Positions 43,549 to 54,400 of a stretch of 64,000 bases of DNA are shown here, in pieces; within the stretch, counting starts at the first letter, position 1, and every line of letters starts with the position of its first letter. The translations under genes were made by a program, and so were the position numbers. The notes below the pieces were generated by a model. The model was not told the origin of the DNA. It ran no database searches and saw only the letters and a program-made list of their open reading frames with translations. Source of the DNA: Oscillatoriales cyanobacterium (GTDB lineage: Bacteria > Cyanobacteriota > Cyanobacteriia > Cyanobacteriales > Microcoleaceae); contig RDYN01000058.1 in NCBI GenBank assembly GCA_004293365.1, positions 17,414 to 81,413 on the forward strand. Direction: 5' to 3'.

Positions 43549-44420
43549 TTAATTTGGCAAAGATGCAACTGTTCGCCGACATTTGCATTTTTTGCCTTTC
43601 AATCTCCTTGCATCGCGTCCGATCGCTTCTGCAAGAATTGTAGCATCTGGCACAGGGTCTGGCCTGTAGTAGCCGCCGGCTTTTTTGGCGGCGATTTCGA
43701 CTTGTGCGCCTGCGGGAATCCAATTTTGGGGAATGGGGATGCGATCGACTACTTGAATGCCAGAATTGATAATAACATTGTATTTGAGATGGCTTATGGA
43801 AACTAAACGGTCAATGCGAGGGATATCTAACCAGTGCACCACGTCTGGCATTAGTTCTTGAAACTGCATATCTTGAACTCGTGCAACACATTAGCGTGCA
43901 AGTAAAATACGCATTAGGGCGATCGCCACCTTCGAGCCTTTTTATGGCATTGTACACCAAAAACTTAGTTAATTTTCCCAAAGCTCTGCCTTTTTTGCGG
44001 AAATAAACAATACCCCAGAACCGCCGGATTGTGCCGTTTGGATGCAAATTTCGATACAGCGTACCAAATCTGGACAGCAACAAGTGCAGATATCCGAACT
44101 AAACACGTCAGAACCGTTGCATTCATGGTCTATCCGTACCGCCAACTGCTTCTGTGGGTAAGAAATATTCGCGATATTGCCAAGAATATAAACCGTAGTT
44201 CCACCTATTGGCGGCAAGAAAACGTGTCAATCTGGCCGTGTCACTAAATCCGAGAACATACAGCCTCTTCGATCGAACATTACACGGCGGAGAACGCTTT
44301 ATTTAACGCCGATATGCCTCACAATTTCAGGCAAATATTATACTGGATCGATCGCAATCTTAGTTACTGCCAAATTACGACTAGCTTTGATAACTTTGTC
44401 ATTAATTAGCACCCGAATGA
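43549..44420 (-). pseudogene. urc1: URC1 (GTP cyclohydrolase II-like) gene with several lesions
   Basis: URC1 motifs appear in order on the minus strand but in changing frames: LAVTKIAIDPV-stop-YLPEIV, LRRVMF, DLVTRPD-stop-HVFLPPIGGTTVYILG, HECNGSDVFSSDICTCCCPD, then a frameshift to YFRKKGRALGKLTKFLVYNA, then another shift to CVARVQDMQFQELMPDVVHW, and VEIAAKKAGGYY. There are at least three in-frame stops and two frameshifts, and the first part of the gene is not recognisable. URC1 is required for uracil catabolism in the URC pathway. It is clearly non-functional. Confidence 0.85.
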
Positions 44421-44660
44421 AAAAATGTCATTTGTGGTTGATGGCTGATGGCTAGACGACAATAATAAAGCTAGATATTTAACTTAAGTTTCTATAAAAG
44501 TTTTATCTATTTTATTTTTGAATAAGATTTTTTTAACCGCAGAGGGCGCAGAGGAGCTAGAATATATAAAAATAGAGAGATATTCACAATTTCAGCAATA
44601 GTTGCTATAGTAATAACTGGTAATTTTTAATTGTAAATAAAATACCAAATCAGAAATTTA

Positions 44661-46043
44661 ATGTTTCCAAGTACATCTTATTTGCTAAAAAATGGTCGCG
44701 TACCCGCATCTCTTCTAGAGATGAACTCGATCGCCAATTCAGCGTCTACTATCACCACAACAGCCGATCGCAATTTTTGTCTGGTAGATCTGGAAATTGC
44801 CGCCGGCGCGATCGCCCAAATCATCCCCACAGCTACGGAACCTTTATCCCAACTTCCAGATATCCCCATTGTAGACTTGCAAGGCGGCTTAATTTTCCCG
44901 TGTTTTGTGAATATGCACGCGCATTTGGATAAAGGACACATCTGGGAACGATCGCCCAATCCCGATGGAACTTTTGCGGGCGCGATCGATACAGTACGCG
45001 CTGATGCCGAAAAACACTGGAATGCAGAGGATGTTTACCGGCGGATGCAGTTCGCCCTCCAGTGCAGCTACGCCCACGGAACCAACGCGATCCGCACTCA
45101 CATCGACAGCGCAGGAGAACAGGGAACCGTTAGTTTAGCAGTATTTGCAGCGTTGCAGGCCGAAGGGCGCGATCGGCTAAGTTTGCAAGCAGTTTCCCTA
45201 GTTTCCCTCGACTATTACCTGACACCCGCAGGCGAAAAATTAGCCGACAAAATTGCCCAAATCGGCGGCATTCTCGGCGGCGTCGCCTACATGAATCCCG
45301 ATTTAAACAAACAACTCGATCGCGTATTTAGCTTAGCCCGAGAACGCGGTTTAAACCTCGACTTCCACACCGACGAAACCGACGATCCCAAATCAACCAC
45401 ACTGCGGGAAGTAGCAAAAACCGCCATCCGCCATGAATTTGCAAGTCAAATAATCTGCGGACACTGCTGTAGTTTAGCCGTACAACCGCCAGACTTAGTA
45501 ACAGAAACTTTGACATTAGTCAAAAAAGCAAATATTGGCATTGTCAGCTTGCCGATGTGCAACCTTTACCTGCAAGACAGACAATCTGGGCGTACACCGC
45601 GCTGGCGGGGAGTGACGCTGCTGCACCAACTTAAAGCAGCAGGAATTCCCGTCGCAGTGGCTAGCGACAATTGTCGCGATCCGTTTTACGGATTTGGCGA
45701 TCGCGATGTTTTGGAAGTCTTGAATATGGCAGTCCGCATCGCCCATTTAGATCGGCCTTGGGAAAATTGGCCGCGTACAGTCACAACCACACCAGCCGAC
45801 TTAATGGGATTGCCGAATTTGGGACGAATAGGAGTTGGTTTACCCGCAGATTTGATTTTGTTTAAGGCGCGGAATTTTAGCGAATTGTTATCTAGATCGC
45901 AGCGCGATCGCACAGTTTTGCGGCAGGGTAGAGAAATTGATACAATTTTGCCCGATTACCGCGAACTAGACGACTTGTTGCAGGAAGATTCGGCGGTTGA
46001 AACCGCAGCGACAGAAACAAAACCCGGATGGTGCGCGGGTTGA
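44661..46043 (+). CDS. codA: Cytosine deaminase family amidohydrolase
   Basis: 460 residues. Metal-binding motifs of the CodA-type amidohydrolases are complete: NMHAHLDKGH, THIDSAGEQ, LDFHTDETDDP, ICGHCCSLA, SLPMCNLYLQDR and VASDNCRDPFYGFGD. It would hydrolyse cytosine to uracil and ammonia. The first 55 residues form the small beta domain. It is intact, and it adjoins the broken urc1 divergently, the usual company of URC genes. Today its uracil would have to go to salvage, e.g. through PyrR. Confidence 0.87.
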   Translation: MFPSTSYLLKNGRVPASLLEMNSIANSASTITTTADRNFCLVDLEIAAGAIAQIIPTATEPLSQLPDIPIVDLQGGLIFPCFVNMHAHLDKGHIWERSPNPDGTFAGAIDTVRADAEKHWNAEDVYRRMQFALQCSYAHGTNAIRTHIDSAGEQGTVSLAVFAALQAEGRDRLSLQAVSLVSLDYYLTPAGEKLADKIAQIGGILGGVAYMNPDLNKQLDRVFSLARERGLNLDFHTDETDDPKSTTLREVAKTAIRHEFASQIICGHCCSLAVQPPDLVTETLTLVKKANIGIVSLPMCNLYLQDRQSGRTPRWRGVTLLHQLKAAGIPVAVASDNCRDPFYGFGDRDVLEVLNMAVRIAHLDRPWENWPRTVTTTPADLMGLPNLGRIGVGLPADLILFKARNFSELLSRSQRDRTVLRQGREIDTILPDYRELDDLLQEDSAVETAATETKPGWCAG

Positions 46044-46149
46044 AGAACACATTGTTCGTGTAGACGCGGTTTCAACCGCCGTCCTATCTTGTCAAGTGAC
46101 AACAAATTTGATATAAATATAAAACCTGATGCGATCGAGGATGTTTTAA

Positions 46150-46824
46150 GTGAAAGCAGTTATTTTATTGTCGGGAGGGCTGGATTCCTCAACTGTTTTG
46201 TATCAAGCCAAAGCCGACGGCTGCGAGTGTTACGCGATTTCCTTTGACTACCAGCAAAGGCACCGGCGGGAGTTGGAATCAGCACGGGCGATCGCACTTT
46301 CAGCACAGGTTAAGGCGCATCAGGTGGTAAACTTTGACTTGACGCTGTGGGGCGGTTCGGCTTTGACGGATAATGAGATGGAATTGCCGATCGATCGCAA
46401 CCTTGCAGAAATGTCGCAAAACATCCCCATTACCTACGTTCCAGCTAGAAATACAATTTTTCTCAGCTTTGCCCTCGCCTACGCCGAAACCCTACAAGCT
46501 GAGCGAATTTACATTGGAGTCAACGCTTTAGATTATTCCGGCTATCCCGACTGCCGCCTCGATTACATCCAAGCAATGCAGGAAGTATTTCGCTTGGGAA
46601 CCAAGCAGGGAAGAGAAGGAGAAGCTATTAATATTGTCACACCTTTGATCGAACTGAAAAAAACCGAAATTATTGAATTGGGCAACAAGTTGGGAGTGCC
46701 TTGGGAGCAAACTTGGTCTTGCTATGCAGGCGGCGAAAGTGCGTGCGGCGTTTGCGATTCTTGTCTGCTGCGGCTGGCTGCTTTTGACGAATTGGGATTA
46801 AAAGATCCGGTGCCTTACGCTTAA
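46150..46824 (+). CDS. queC: 7-cyano-7-deazaguanine synthase
   Basis: 224 residues with a GTG start. The ATP-pyrophosphatase motif LLSGGLDSSTVLYQAK lies at the N-terminus. Zinc cysteines at the C-terminus read WSCYAGGESACGVCDSCLLR. YVPARNTIFLSFALAYAE and GVNALDYSGYPDCR are also as in the family. It makes preQ0 from 7-carboxy-7-deazaguanine for queuosine. It follows codA by 106 bp on the same strand, with no other queuosine gene in the window. Confidence 0.95.
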   Translation: MKAVILLSGGLDSSTVLYQAKADGCECYAISFDYQQRHRRELESARAIALSAQVKAHQVVNFDLTLWGGSALTDNEMELPIDRNLAEMSQNIPITYVPARNTIFLSFALAYAETLQAERIYIGVNALDYSGYPDCRLDYIQAMQEVFRLGTKQGREGEAINIVTPLIELKKTEIIELGNKLGVPWEQTWSCYAGGESACGVCDSCLLRLAAFDELGLKDPVPYA

Positions 46825-47511
46825 TATTGCAGGTTGGCAATCCGCACCAATTGATTTTTTAACTCACCGCAACTCACCAGTTTGTAGGGTTTGCAATACA
46901 GACAGGTTGATTTTGAACAGCGCCGCACCCCAGCAGTCTCCTCAAGTTTCAGCGTTTTGATTGTGAAACCAAGCTCTCAGAGCAATTTTCCTTGCTTGAA
47001 ATATGAAAAAATATCAAAGAAAATAGGGATTTTCTGTTTTTTGTGCATTTAAAATTTACTACATCAGACAGTGCTGAGTACATAAAGCCAGCACTGTCTG
47101 GCACGATCGTTAAATCAGGCAATTTTAGGCGGATTTTGAACAATAACAGTCTCTAGCTTCGTTATTTAGGCAAAACAAGGAGATAAATTCCAGCGAATAT
47201 GGCCGTTATTTTGCCTTACCAGCGCGGTATATAGGCGTTGCACAAAGTCAGCCAACTATTTAATTGGAAAGTCTACTTACAAGTACGGTATTGACTCGCA
47301 GATGGCTGCGAAAAATATAATATTTTTTCAGTATTTATACGATTGGCTATTCGAGTTTTAGGAGATTATAGTTAAGAACGAATGCTTTAACAAACAAGAG
47401 CGATCGCTATTATCGCCATCATTTGCTACCAAATTTTAGATCCAATCTACTCCGGCATTCGCACAATTGTAGCTGATAAAGAATGAATTTGCGACTCAGG
47501 AAGCATCCTAA
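46825..47511. other. Spacer, nothing recognised
   Basis: About 690 bp of mixed composition. No frame has a ribosome site or family resemblance, and I saw no RNA gene. Confidence 0.55.
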
Positions 47512-48543
47512 TTGAACCATTACATGATGAACACTAAATCAATGACTACTAATCCTTCTTTGCTCAGCTCCACATCATTCGATCCGCTGTCACCTTCGGT
47601 AGACTTATCTGTTTCCTTCGCGCAAAAGTATCTACAACAAATGAAAAGCGGTGCCGCTACGATTGTGGGTGAGGAGAAATTTGTCGAACGACGGCGTATC
47701 GGAATGGCAAAACAAATGTTGACATCCCTGCGTTCTGTGAGTGCAAAATCCTGGACTAAAACTGACTACCTATTGGCAGAAACCTTAGTTGAACACGCTA
47801 TAGATACGGATCTGATCGATCCCTGGTATATTTCTGGTGGTATTCATCAAGTTTATAAGTTTGCGATCGAAGCCTACAGTCAGCAACTGTCGCCCTATCG
47901 TATAGTCAACAAGGTGAGTCCAGTTCTCGGACAAGTCCGACAGCACGTTACAGCAATTGACCCCCGCGTGATTGGCTTTGTGGCGATGCAGTATCACTAC
48001 ACTGGAACGCAGTTGATGGAATTGCTTCCCGAGGGAGAACAGGAGAACTTTGGTAGCTACGTCAAGATGCTAGACGATCATTTATATATGCCACTGCAAC
48101 GCGCATACCAAGCGGCTGCCAAGCATCCACCGAATTCGATTCCGCTGCAATCTGTTCGCCTGCTAATGTCGAAGATGAGCTATATTGCTGAACGGGTAGT
48201 CGATCGGGTAAATGAACTTTACCCACGCTATCGCTGTTATTCTGGGCTTCTCAACAGTGAACGTATCCGTACATCAAGTGTTCGCGATGTCGAGATGTTT
48301 CAGGTTTATATGTGGGTTTGTTTGCTGGAAGGCAATTTGCACGCGCTAGAAACCGAACTGTTTCCCCTGTGCGTGATGATTTACCCTCGACTGAATGTCA
48401 GTTGGGAACTCGTCAGCCAGATGACTCACCTACTGCGTAAGGAGATTGGGGCTTGTCTGTCACCCGAACAAGCACAGTATTGTGAACCCTTCTACGAAAT
48501 TCTGCGCCGTATGTTTTCAGAGGAAGTTTTCCCAAATCGTTGA
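47512..48543 (+). CDS. Conserved hypothetical helical protein
   Basis: 343 residues, no signal peptide, largely helical. A disordered Ser/Thr-rich start (to about 40) precedes a basic stretch VERRRIGMAKQMLTSLRSVS and a core with LLAETLVEHAIDTDLIDPWY, FVAMQYHYTGTQLMELLP and MFQVYMWVCLLEGNLHALET. I do not recognise a named family. The first ATG-type start has several close alternatives (47512, 47524, 47527, 47539), and the domain clearly begins only after residue 25. It stands alone. Confidence 0.7.
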   Translation: MNHYMMNTKSMTTNPSLLSSTSFDPLSPSVDLSVSFAQKYLQQMKSGAATIVGEEKFVERRRIGMAKQMLTSLRSVSAKSWTKTDYLLAETLVEHAIDTDLIDPWYISGGIHQVYKFAIEAYSQQLSPYRIVNKVSPVLGQVRQHVTAIDPRVIGFVAMQYHYTGTQLMELLPEGEQENFGSYVKMLDDHLYMPLQRAYQAAAKHPPNSIPLQSVRLLMSKMSYIAERVVDRVNELYPRYRCYSGLLNSERIRTSSVRDVEMFQVYMWVCLLEGNLHALETELFPLCVMIYPRLNVSWELVSQMTHLLRKEIGACLSPEQAQYCEPFYEILRRMFSEEVFPNR

Positions 48544-48822
48544 TACCGCAAAAACTCTTACGAACAGCACAAAGCTTGATATTAAAGGACTTTAGCTTGT
48601 TCCTCCAACATTAGTTATTGTCCTGTTCATTTTGAATTTAGTTTTGCATTTAATCTGACTAAAAGCCGATCGACATATTTGCGATCGCCGCTCGCTCCGA
48701 AGTTCGTAGGGTTCTCTACTAGAGTCAAACCCTAATTATTTCCTACTCGCTTCAAGTCGGACGCAGCTTATACGTTAGTGACTTGGATATTCATTATTTA
48801 ATTTTAAAAGGATTGTTGGGAG

Positions 48823-49245
48823 ATGAATTATTCAGGTATTGATAGCTTTACAGAATTGGGTAATCGAAGACTGATGCAAACTCGCTTCGATCAATTTGCT
48901 GGCGACGGAACCGAATTTGCGATAATATTGATAGATATAGATGGATTCATATATTTCAACGATCGCTACGGTCATGCGGAAGGGGATGAAAAACTGAAAC
49001 TGATTGCTAAGTTGATTTGCCAAAATTTACCCGATGGCATAGATGTCTTTAGAGCAGGTGGAGAGGAATTTATTATTATTATAAATAATTTAAAAATGGC
49101 AGAAGTTGTCTTACTAGCAATGCAAATTTGTAAAGCAGTTAATCAGAAGTTTTCTCATCTTCCGCCATTGGAAAGATTTTTTAGTATGAGCGATCTCAGT
49201 TATGTAAAAGTTAATTTTCCGTTGACAGTATCTACTCCACGATAA
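48823..49245 (+). pseudogene. GGDEF-domain gene cut off before its C-terminal third
   Basis: 140 codons: DSFTELGNRRLMQTRFDQF, IDIDGFIYFNDRYGHAEGDE and active site FRAGGEEFIII, running to FPLTVS. The frame then enters a GGGGCGGG-bordered repeat and stops (TPR-stop). A diguanylate cyclase domain should continue SIGVA...AD.AL...GGKR, and that piece lies at 14415-14591 on the other strand. No inhibitory RxxD site is seen. The ribosome site and start look normal (TTGGGAG-ATG). Probably non-functional. Confidence 0.8.
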
Positions 49246-49249
49246 TGCC

Positions 49250-49382
49250 GGGGCGGGTTTATAGGATTTATTGTTTTTTTCAAATACCTTGGCGAACCCG
49301 CCCCCTCCACGATAATGCCGGGGCGGGTTTATAGGTTTATAGGATTTATTGTTTTTTTCAAATACCTTGGCGAACCCGCCCC
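49250..49382. repeat. GGGGCGGG-bordered mobile-like repeat, copy 2
   Basis: Two partly duplicated cores run from GGGGCGGGTT to AACCCGCCCC, each with TTCAAATACCTTGGCGAACC. The whole is in inverted orientation to 14593-14742. It separates the cut GGDEF gene from the end of the STAND gene. Confidence 0.85.
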
Positions 49383-49401
49383 TACAATCATTATGCCTGT
49401 A

Positions 49402-51096
49402 TTAAACATCGCTATCCTGCGGGAAATCTTCGGTAAATTCTTGCACATTAGCCAACAGTGGTAACGGCGGATGACTGCAAATTTGTTCGGGATAATTCCA
49501 CACTCTCAAATATTCATCAACTCCCGAAATTGCGATCGCTGCTGCATCCAAATCCCCAGCTTGACACCCGTGATAATGCGCTCTCATCAAAGGTTTTATA
49601 TCCTCAATATCTTGCCATTCAGATTCCGGTTTGAGGGGAATGCTGATAAAATAGCGGTAAGCTTGGCGGTGTGCGGTGCGAAAGTTTTCGGGATTTTGAT
49701 TTAAAAGCCACTCGCCCTTTTCTTGCACTAACGGATGCAACTGATAGGACGATCGCTGAGTGTCATAATACAGCAATTGCCGGCGTTTGAGCGCTTGAAT
49801 AATATTTTCCTGAAGTTCGTACTTGCTAACTTCTGGCATTTGAGCGGCGATTGCTGCAAAATTTAGCGGATATTCTGCGGTTTGATAGACAGAAATTCGG
49901 CTCGTGCAAGTTTGCTCGATGTCGCTGAGGCGGGCTATTATTTCATCGAGCAAAGTTTCAATCGATCGAGTTAGCAACCAGTCTCTATCTTGCAAAAAGT
50001 TGCTAACATTGCCTTGATATTCGCTGTCATCGCGAATCAATGAGGCTATTAGTTGCAATGCTTCGGGATGTCCTCGATAGCGCAGGGCAAGTTCGGTCAA
50101 TTCTTCAATTCTAGCGATTAAATTAAATGATGTCAATAGGGCAACAGCGCAATTTTTGGTCAGTCCATCGAGCCTAATTTCGCGAGTAATTGTTGGTGGC
50201 AATTCTGCCAAGCTTTCGCGACTGGTAAATATAATTTTGCTTTGATGTTCGGTTTCTAAAAGTTGTTTGAACAACCAAGCATATTCCGCACAATCTGCGG
50301 CGAAATAACCGGCGGTTTTTGCTTCTTTTGTTTGCAAAAGTGTTTCGGCGCGATCGAAGGCAAGCAAGCAAGGTTTTTCTCTGAGGATTTTGAGCAGGTT
50401 TTCGGTTTTTTTGAAATAGTCATTTTGAGGGGTGATGGCTGGGGTAATTTCGCCGTTGGAGAGGGTGAATAGGAGGGAGTCAATGGTGCGATCGAAGGGT
50501 GGTGCTTTGCTTGTTGCGGATTGCAAGGATTGCCAAGCGGCGGAGGCGAAGGGGGTATTTTCTGTGTGGAGTTGGCGAATTAGTTGGCTGGCGAGGGTGG
50601 TTTTGCCGGTGCCGGGTAATCCGACAATTGAGATGGCGATGGGAACCCCCCCCAGCCCCCCCTTGGTAAGGGGGGGAGCAAGAGTAGGGGATTCATTGGT
50701 AAGGGGGGGAGGAGTGATTAGGGTTTTTAAGGTGTCGATTTCTTTGGTGCGCTGTACCCAATTTCTGACGGGGGGTAAGTTTTCTGGGAGGGGGAAAGTG
50801 CGATCGGTTTGATTGTCTAGGGGGATATCTGCGATCGCGGCGGCTAAAAGTAATTCTGTTTGTTTTATATCATTGCGCTCGATAATATCTTCCCAGTTAT
50901 TGATTCCTACAGCTTTGCAAATATCGATAAATGTTTCGCGTCGAATTCGGTTTTGCGTCCAAAACCGCTTTAAAGTGGCTTTTGAAGTTAGAGCGGCTTT
51001 GCACCAGGTATCTTCAGTTTTATTCCATCCAAGATTGCGCCGCACCATATCAATGATTTTCAATCCTTCTTCGGATGCTCTGAGCAAACCTGCCAT
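49402..51096 (-). CDS. STAND/NB-ARC-type NTPase, probably shortened at the C-terminus
   Basis: 564 residues from ATG 51096, with AAGGAG upstream. An N-terminal helical HTH-like domain (LGWNKTEDTWCKAALTSKAT, about 1-85) precedes the NTPase: Walker A GLPGTGKTTLA (about 160), Walker B PCLLAFDRAETLL, sensor IIFTSRE, then a winged-helix part (VQEKGEWLLN). Relatives usually carry long TPR or WD40 arrays after this. Here the frame ends 20 bp from a dispersed repeat. A C-rich repeat is read in frame as PPLTKGGLGG just before Walker A. Such proteins can act in signalling or phage defence. Confidence 0.8.
   Translation of the reverse strand: MAGLLRASEEGLKIIDMVRRNLGWNKTEDTWCKAALTSKATLKRFWTQNRIRRETFIDICKAVGINNWEDIIERNDIKQTELLLAAAIADIPLDNQTDRTFPLPENLPPVRNWVQRTKEIDTLKTLITPPPLTNESPTLAPPLTKGGLGGVPIAISIVGLPGTGKTTLASQLIRQLHTENTPFASAAWQSLQSATSKAPPFDRTIDSLLFTLSNGEITPAITPQNDYFKKTENLLKILREKPCLLAFDRAETLLQTKEAKTAGYFAADCAEYAWLFKQLLETEHQSKIIFTSRESLAELPPTITREIRLDGLTKNCAVALLTSFNLIARIEELTELALRYRGHPEALQLIASLIRDDSEYQGNVSNFLQDRDWLLTRSIETLLDEIIARLSDIEQTCTSRISVYQTAEYPLNFAAIAAQMPEVSKYELQENIIQALKRRQLLYYDTQRSSYQLHPLVQEKGEWLLNQNPENFRTAHRQAYRYFISIPLKPESEWQDIEDIKPLMRAHYHGCQAGDLDAAAIAISGVDEYLRVWNYPEQICSHPPLPLLANVQEFTEDFPQDSDV
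50641..50706. repeat. C-rich dispersed repeat inside the STAND gene
   Basis: CCCCCCCCAGCCCCCCTTGG followed by AAGGGGGGG and a second GGTAAGGGGGGG. It belongs to the family at 15890 and 28858, but here it is translated. Confidence 0.8.
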
Positions 51097-51479
51097 TTTT
51101 ACTCCTTTACCATAACTCTGCCCCAATGGAATTATAGATTACATCGGAGAGCCGAAAGATGAGCTAAATGAGCTAAATGAGACAAATGAGCCGTTTATGC
51201 TGAGCCAAAAAGTGAGCCGTTAAACCTAGACAGATTCAGGAATCCGAAGTAATTTCAAATGATGAGTCCTGTTTGGGGGCTACAGATCTAAGTTTTAGGG
51301 TGCGATCGAGGGCGATCGGGGATACAGCTTATCTGCGATCGGGCGTAATGTAAAGTTTTGTTACAAAAATAGGGCGATTTGCATAAAAAGCAGATGAACG
51401 TCCTGATAGATATTTAGGAAAGCTTGCTAGGCGGGCTTTGCTGGTTTTGACGCAACTATATTTTTGAGGAGATGGGATT
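51097..51479. other. Divergent promoter region
   Basis: 383 bp between the STAND gene and the surface protein. It holds imperfect direct repeats AATGAGC (about 51163-51215). No gene is seen. Confidence 0.5.
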
Positions 51480-54400
51480 ATGACGGAATCTATAATTGCT
51501 ACGCGGGATGGAAAAGTCGGAACAGTCGATGGAACATCAGGAAATTTTTCACAAATAGCAACAAGTAACATAAATTTCTCTGACATTGCCTTATCTAATA
51601 ACGGTGAGCTTTTCGGAATTACGTTTGGCAATTTATATAAAATAGATCGAAATTTAGGCTCTGCTTCACTTGTTGGCAGCTTTGGCTTAGGCTCTTTTGT
51701 TCTGTTGAATGCTTTAGAATTTGCCAACAATACACTTTATGCTGCTGGTGATTCTAAATTATACACCATTAATACCAGTACCGGTGCAGTAACTTTAGCC
51801 GCTAACTTGGGTGCGGATTTTGATAGTAGTGGTGACTTAGTATTTGATGCTACTAATAATCGTTTTCTAGCTACATCAACAGGGACAACAAGTGATAGCT
51901 TGTTTTCAGTATCCCTTACAGGTCAAGCAACCAAAATTGGTAATATTGGCTTTACAAATGTTTTTGGTGTGTCATTTGAAAATGGCAATCTTATCGGCTT
52001 CACGGAAGATCGAAAGCGAATTACTATCAATTCCACAACTGGAACAGGTACGTTCGATAAAAATTTAACGGGTATTAGCGGTTTAATTGGGGGAGCATCG
52101 TCTATTCCATCTGCGACACCAACTCCTCCAACTCCAACTCCCCCAACTCCAACTCCCCCGACTCCAACTCCTCCAACTCCAACTCCTCCAACTCCAACTC
52201 CCCCAACTCCAACTCCCCCAACTCCAACTCCTCCAACTCCAACTCCCCCAACTCCAACTCCCCCAACTCCAACTCCCCCAACTCCAACTCCCCCAACTCC
52301 AACTCCTCTCACTCCAACTCCGACTCCTCTAACTCCGACTCCAACTCCTCTAACTCCGACTCCGACTCCTCTAACTCCAATTCGGATAACAACTCCAACT
52401 CCAACGGTAACTGTACCTGCAAATCAAATTCCCAAACCCGATTCTAGTAACGAAGTGGATCTAGCTCCGCTGAAACTCAAGGTAGTTAACGGTCAATTCA
52501 CATACAACGAAAAAACCAAGCGCTACGAAGCATCAGGTACTATCCAAATCGGGCGCAAAGATGGGAAATTCCCATTGATTAATATCCCACAAGGGAAAGT
52601 GGAGTACGATCAGAATAAAATTACAGTTGATGGGACAGTATTTTCTAGTATTGGGAATGTAGCAGCACCTTTATTTAAGGGTAAGTTTGATCTCGATGTA
52701 AAAACTGCGACTGGCTCAATCGATGAAGAATCTGGAAGTTTGCCCAATGAATTTAAAATTGGTGGTCTGGATATAGACTTCAAAAGCTTAAGTGTGAATT
52801 CTAATGCCCTTGCCTTTGGAACTGACTTGAAATTGTCTAAAGATTTAGGAAATCTTCAGCTACAGTTACCAGTAGACGGTTTAATAATTGATGATAAAGG
52901 GCCGAAATTAAATTCGAGCTTTAATTTTTCATCAAACAAAGTCATTGACAACCGTTCGCCAGACAAAAACTCAAAAACAAAAGAAATAAAGGGATTTCAG
53001 AAGTTTAATCTGTTCAATCTTGTGGGAGTCAAGGAAATATCAGATGTATCTTTAGAGTATCTTGCACCTGAAGATAGTTTAAAGTTGAGAGGCAAGTTTA
53101 CATTCGATATCCCTAAAACCTTTGGCAAAGATTCTGAAGTTGTTGCCGACCTATCAGAGAAGAATTTCTTACAGTATAAAAATGGCAAGTTGGATGTCAA
53201 CGGAGCATTTACTATCAAAAGGGATGTGAAGTTAGATAAAGGAGCTGCCTTGAAGGATCTCAAACTTACTTGGAATAGTATTGCAAGAGAGTTTGGTGCG
53301 GGAGCTACAATTAAGTTTCCCGATCCTCCTGGAGGTAAGAAAGATGGCCTAGAGATAGGAGGAGATATTGGTATTACATACAACCCTTGGGATTTGAAAT
53401 CACTTTCTGGAAAAGTGGACAACCTCAACAAACCTATTGTAGGAACTCCTTTATATTTTCAGGGGGGGTCAGTTAAGTTAGACAACATTAATCCTATCCG
53501 GCGACTATCAGGAGAACCAAACCTTTCCAATATAAAACTTAGTGCTGAAGACTTTAAGGCAACATTGGGGCCTCAGCTATCCGATTCAGTAAAAATCCCA
53601 TTGCCTGATTGGGCTGGTGGTGAGCAGAAATTTTCGTCTCTCGGTGAATTAAAAGGAAATCTTATAATCGACTTTTTCGATAGCATTACTTTCAAGGGGG
53701 AGGCGAAATTTATTAGAGATACCATTGCAGGTGGTAATGTTGAGATTACAGGAAATAAAGATAAGTCTATCACCGTCAAAGGTGGAATTTCAGGATTCAA
53801 TGGCTTATTCTCGATAGATGGTAGCTTCAAAGTATCTCCCAAAGGATTCACAATTACTGGTGAGCCCAAACTCAAATATCCTAAAGTTCTTCGTTTGCCA
53901 TTCATGAAAGATGAAGGCGATGATAAGAAAAACGAAAAAGGTGATAAAACTATTTCGAGTAGCTTAGTTGTAGACTTTACAAACGATCAGAAGTTCTCTA
54001 ATGACTATGCGCGCGTTACAAGCACATTTAAATTCGAGAAAATTGCACCGTTTCTTCCTGATATTTCTCTTACAATAGGAGCTGAAATTTACTTGGACGG
54101 TAAAGTCAAAATCTTAACGAAAGAAGCGCCTAAAACTAGCAGTTCAATAATTGCCTCTAGCCTAACTGAAAGAGTAGCCTTTAGCAATCAGACCGAGGCT
54201 AGTGCAGATAAAACAGCATCCGCCATAAAAGGCTTTACTGTTGCCCCAGGAACACCGTGGATAATTCTGAACGCCAACTGGGATAATGCCAGTGCTAATA
54301 CTCCAGTTGAAATCAAAGCACCCAATGGTGCTATTTTCAAAGAGTCCGATTTTGCAGCCAATAAGATTGCAGTTGTTGATGCCCTCACCAGTACAACTAC

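Noticed and set aside
52102..52312. Minus-strand glycine/valine-rich frames opposite the PTPTP linker
   Set aside because: Shadows of the 15-bp repeat in the large plus-strand gene.
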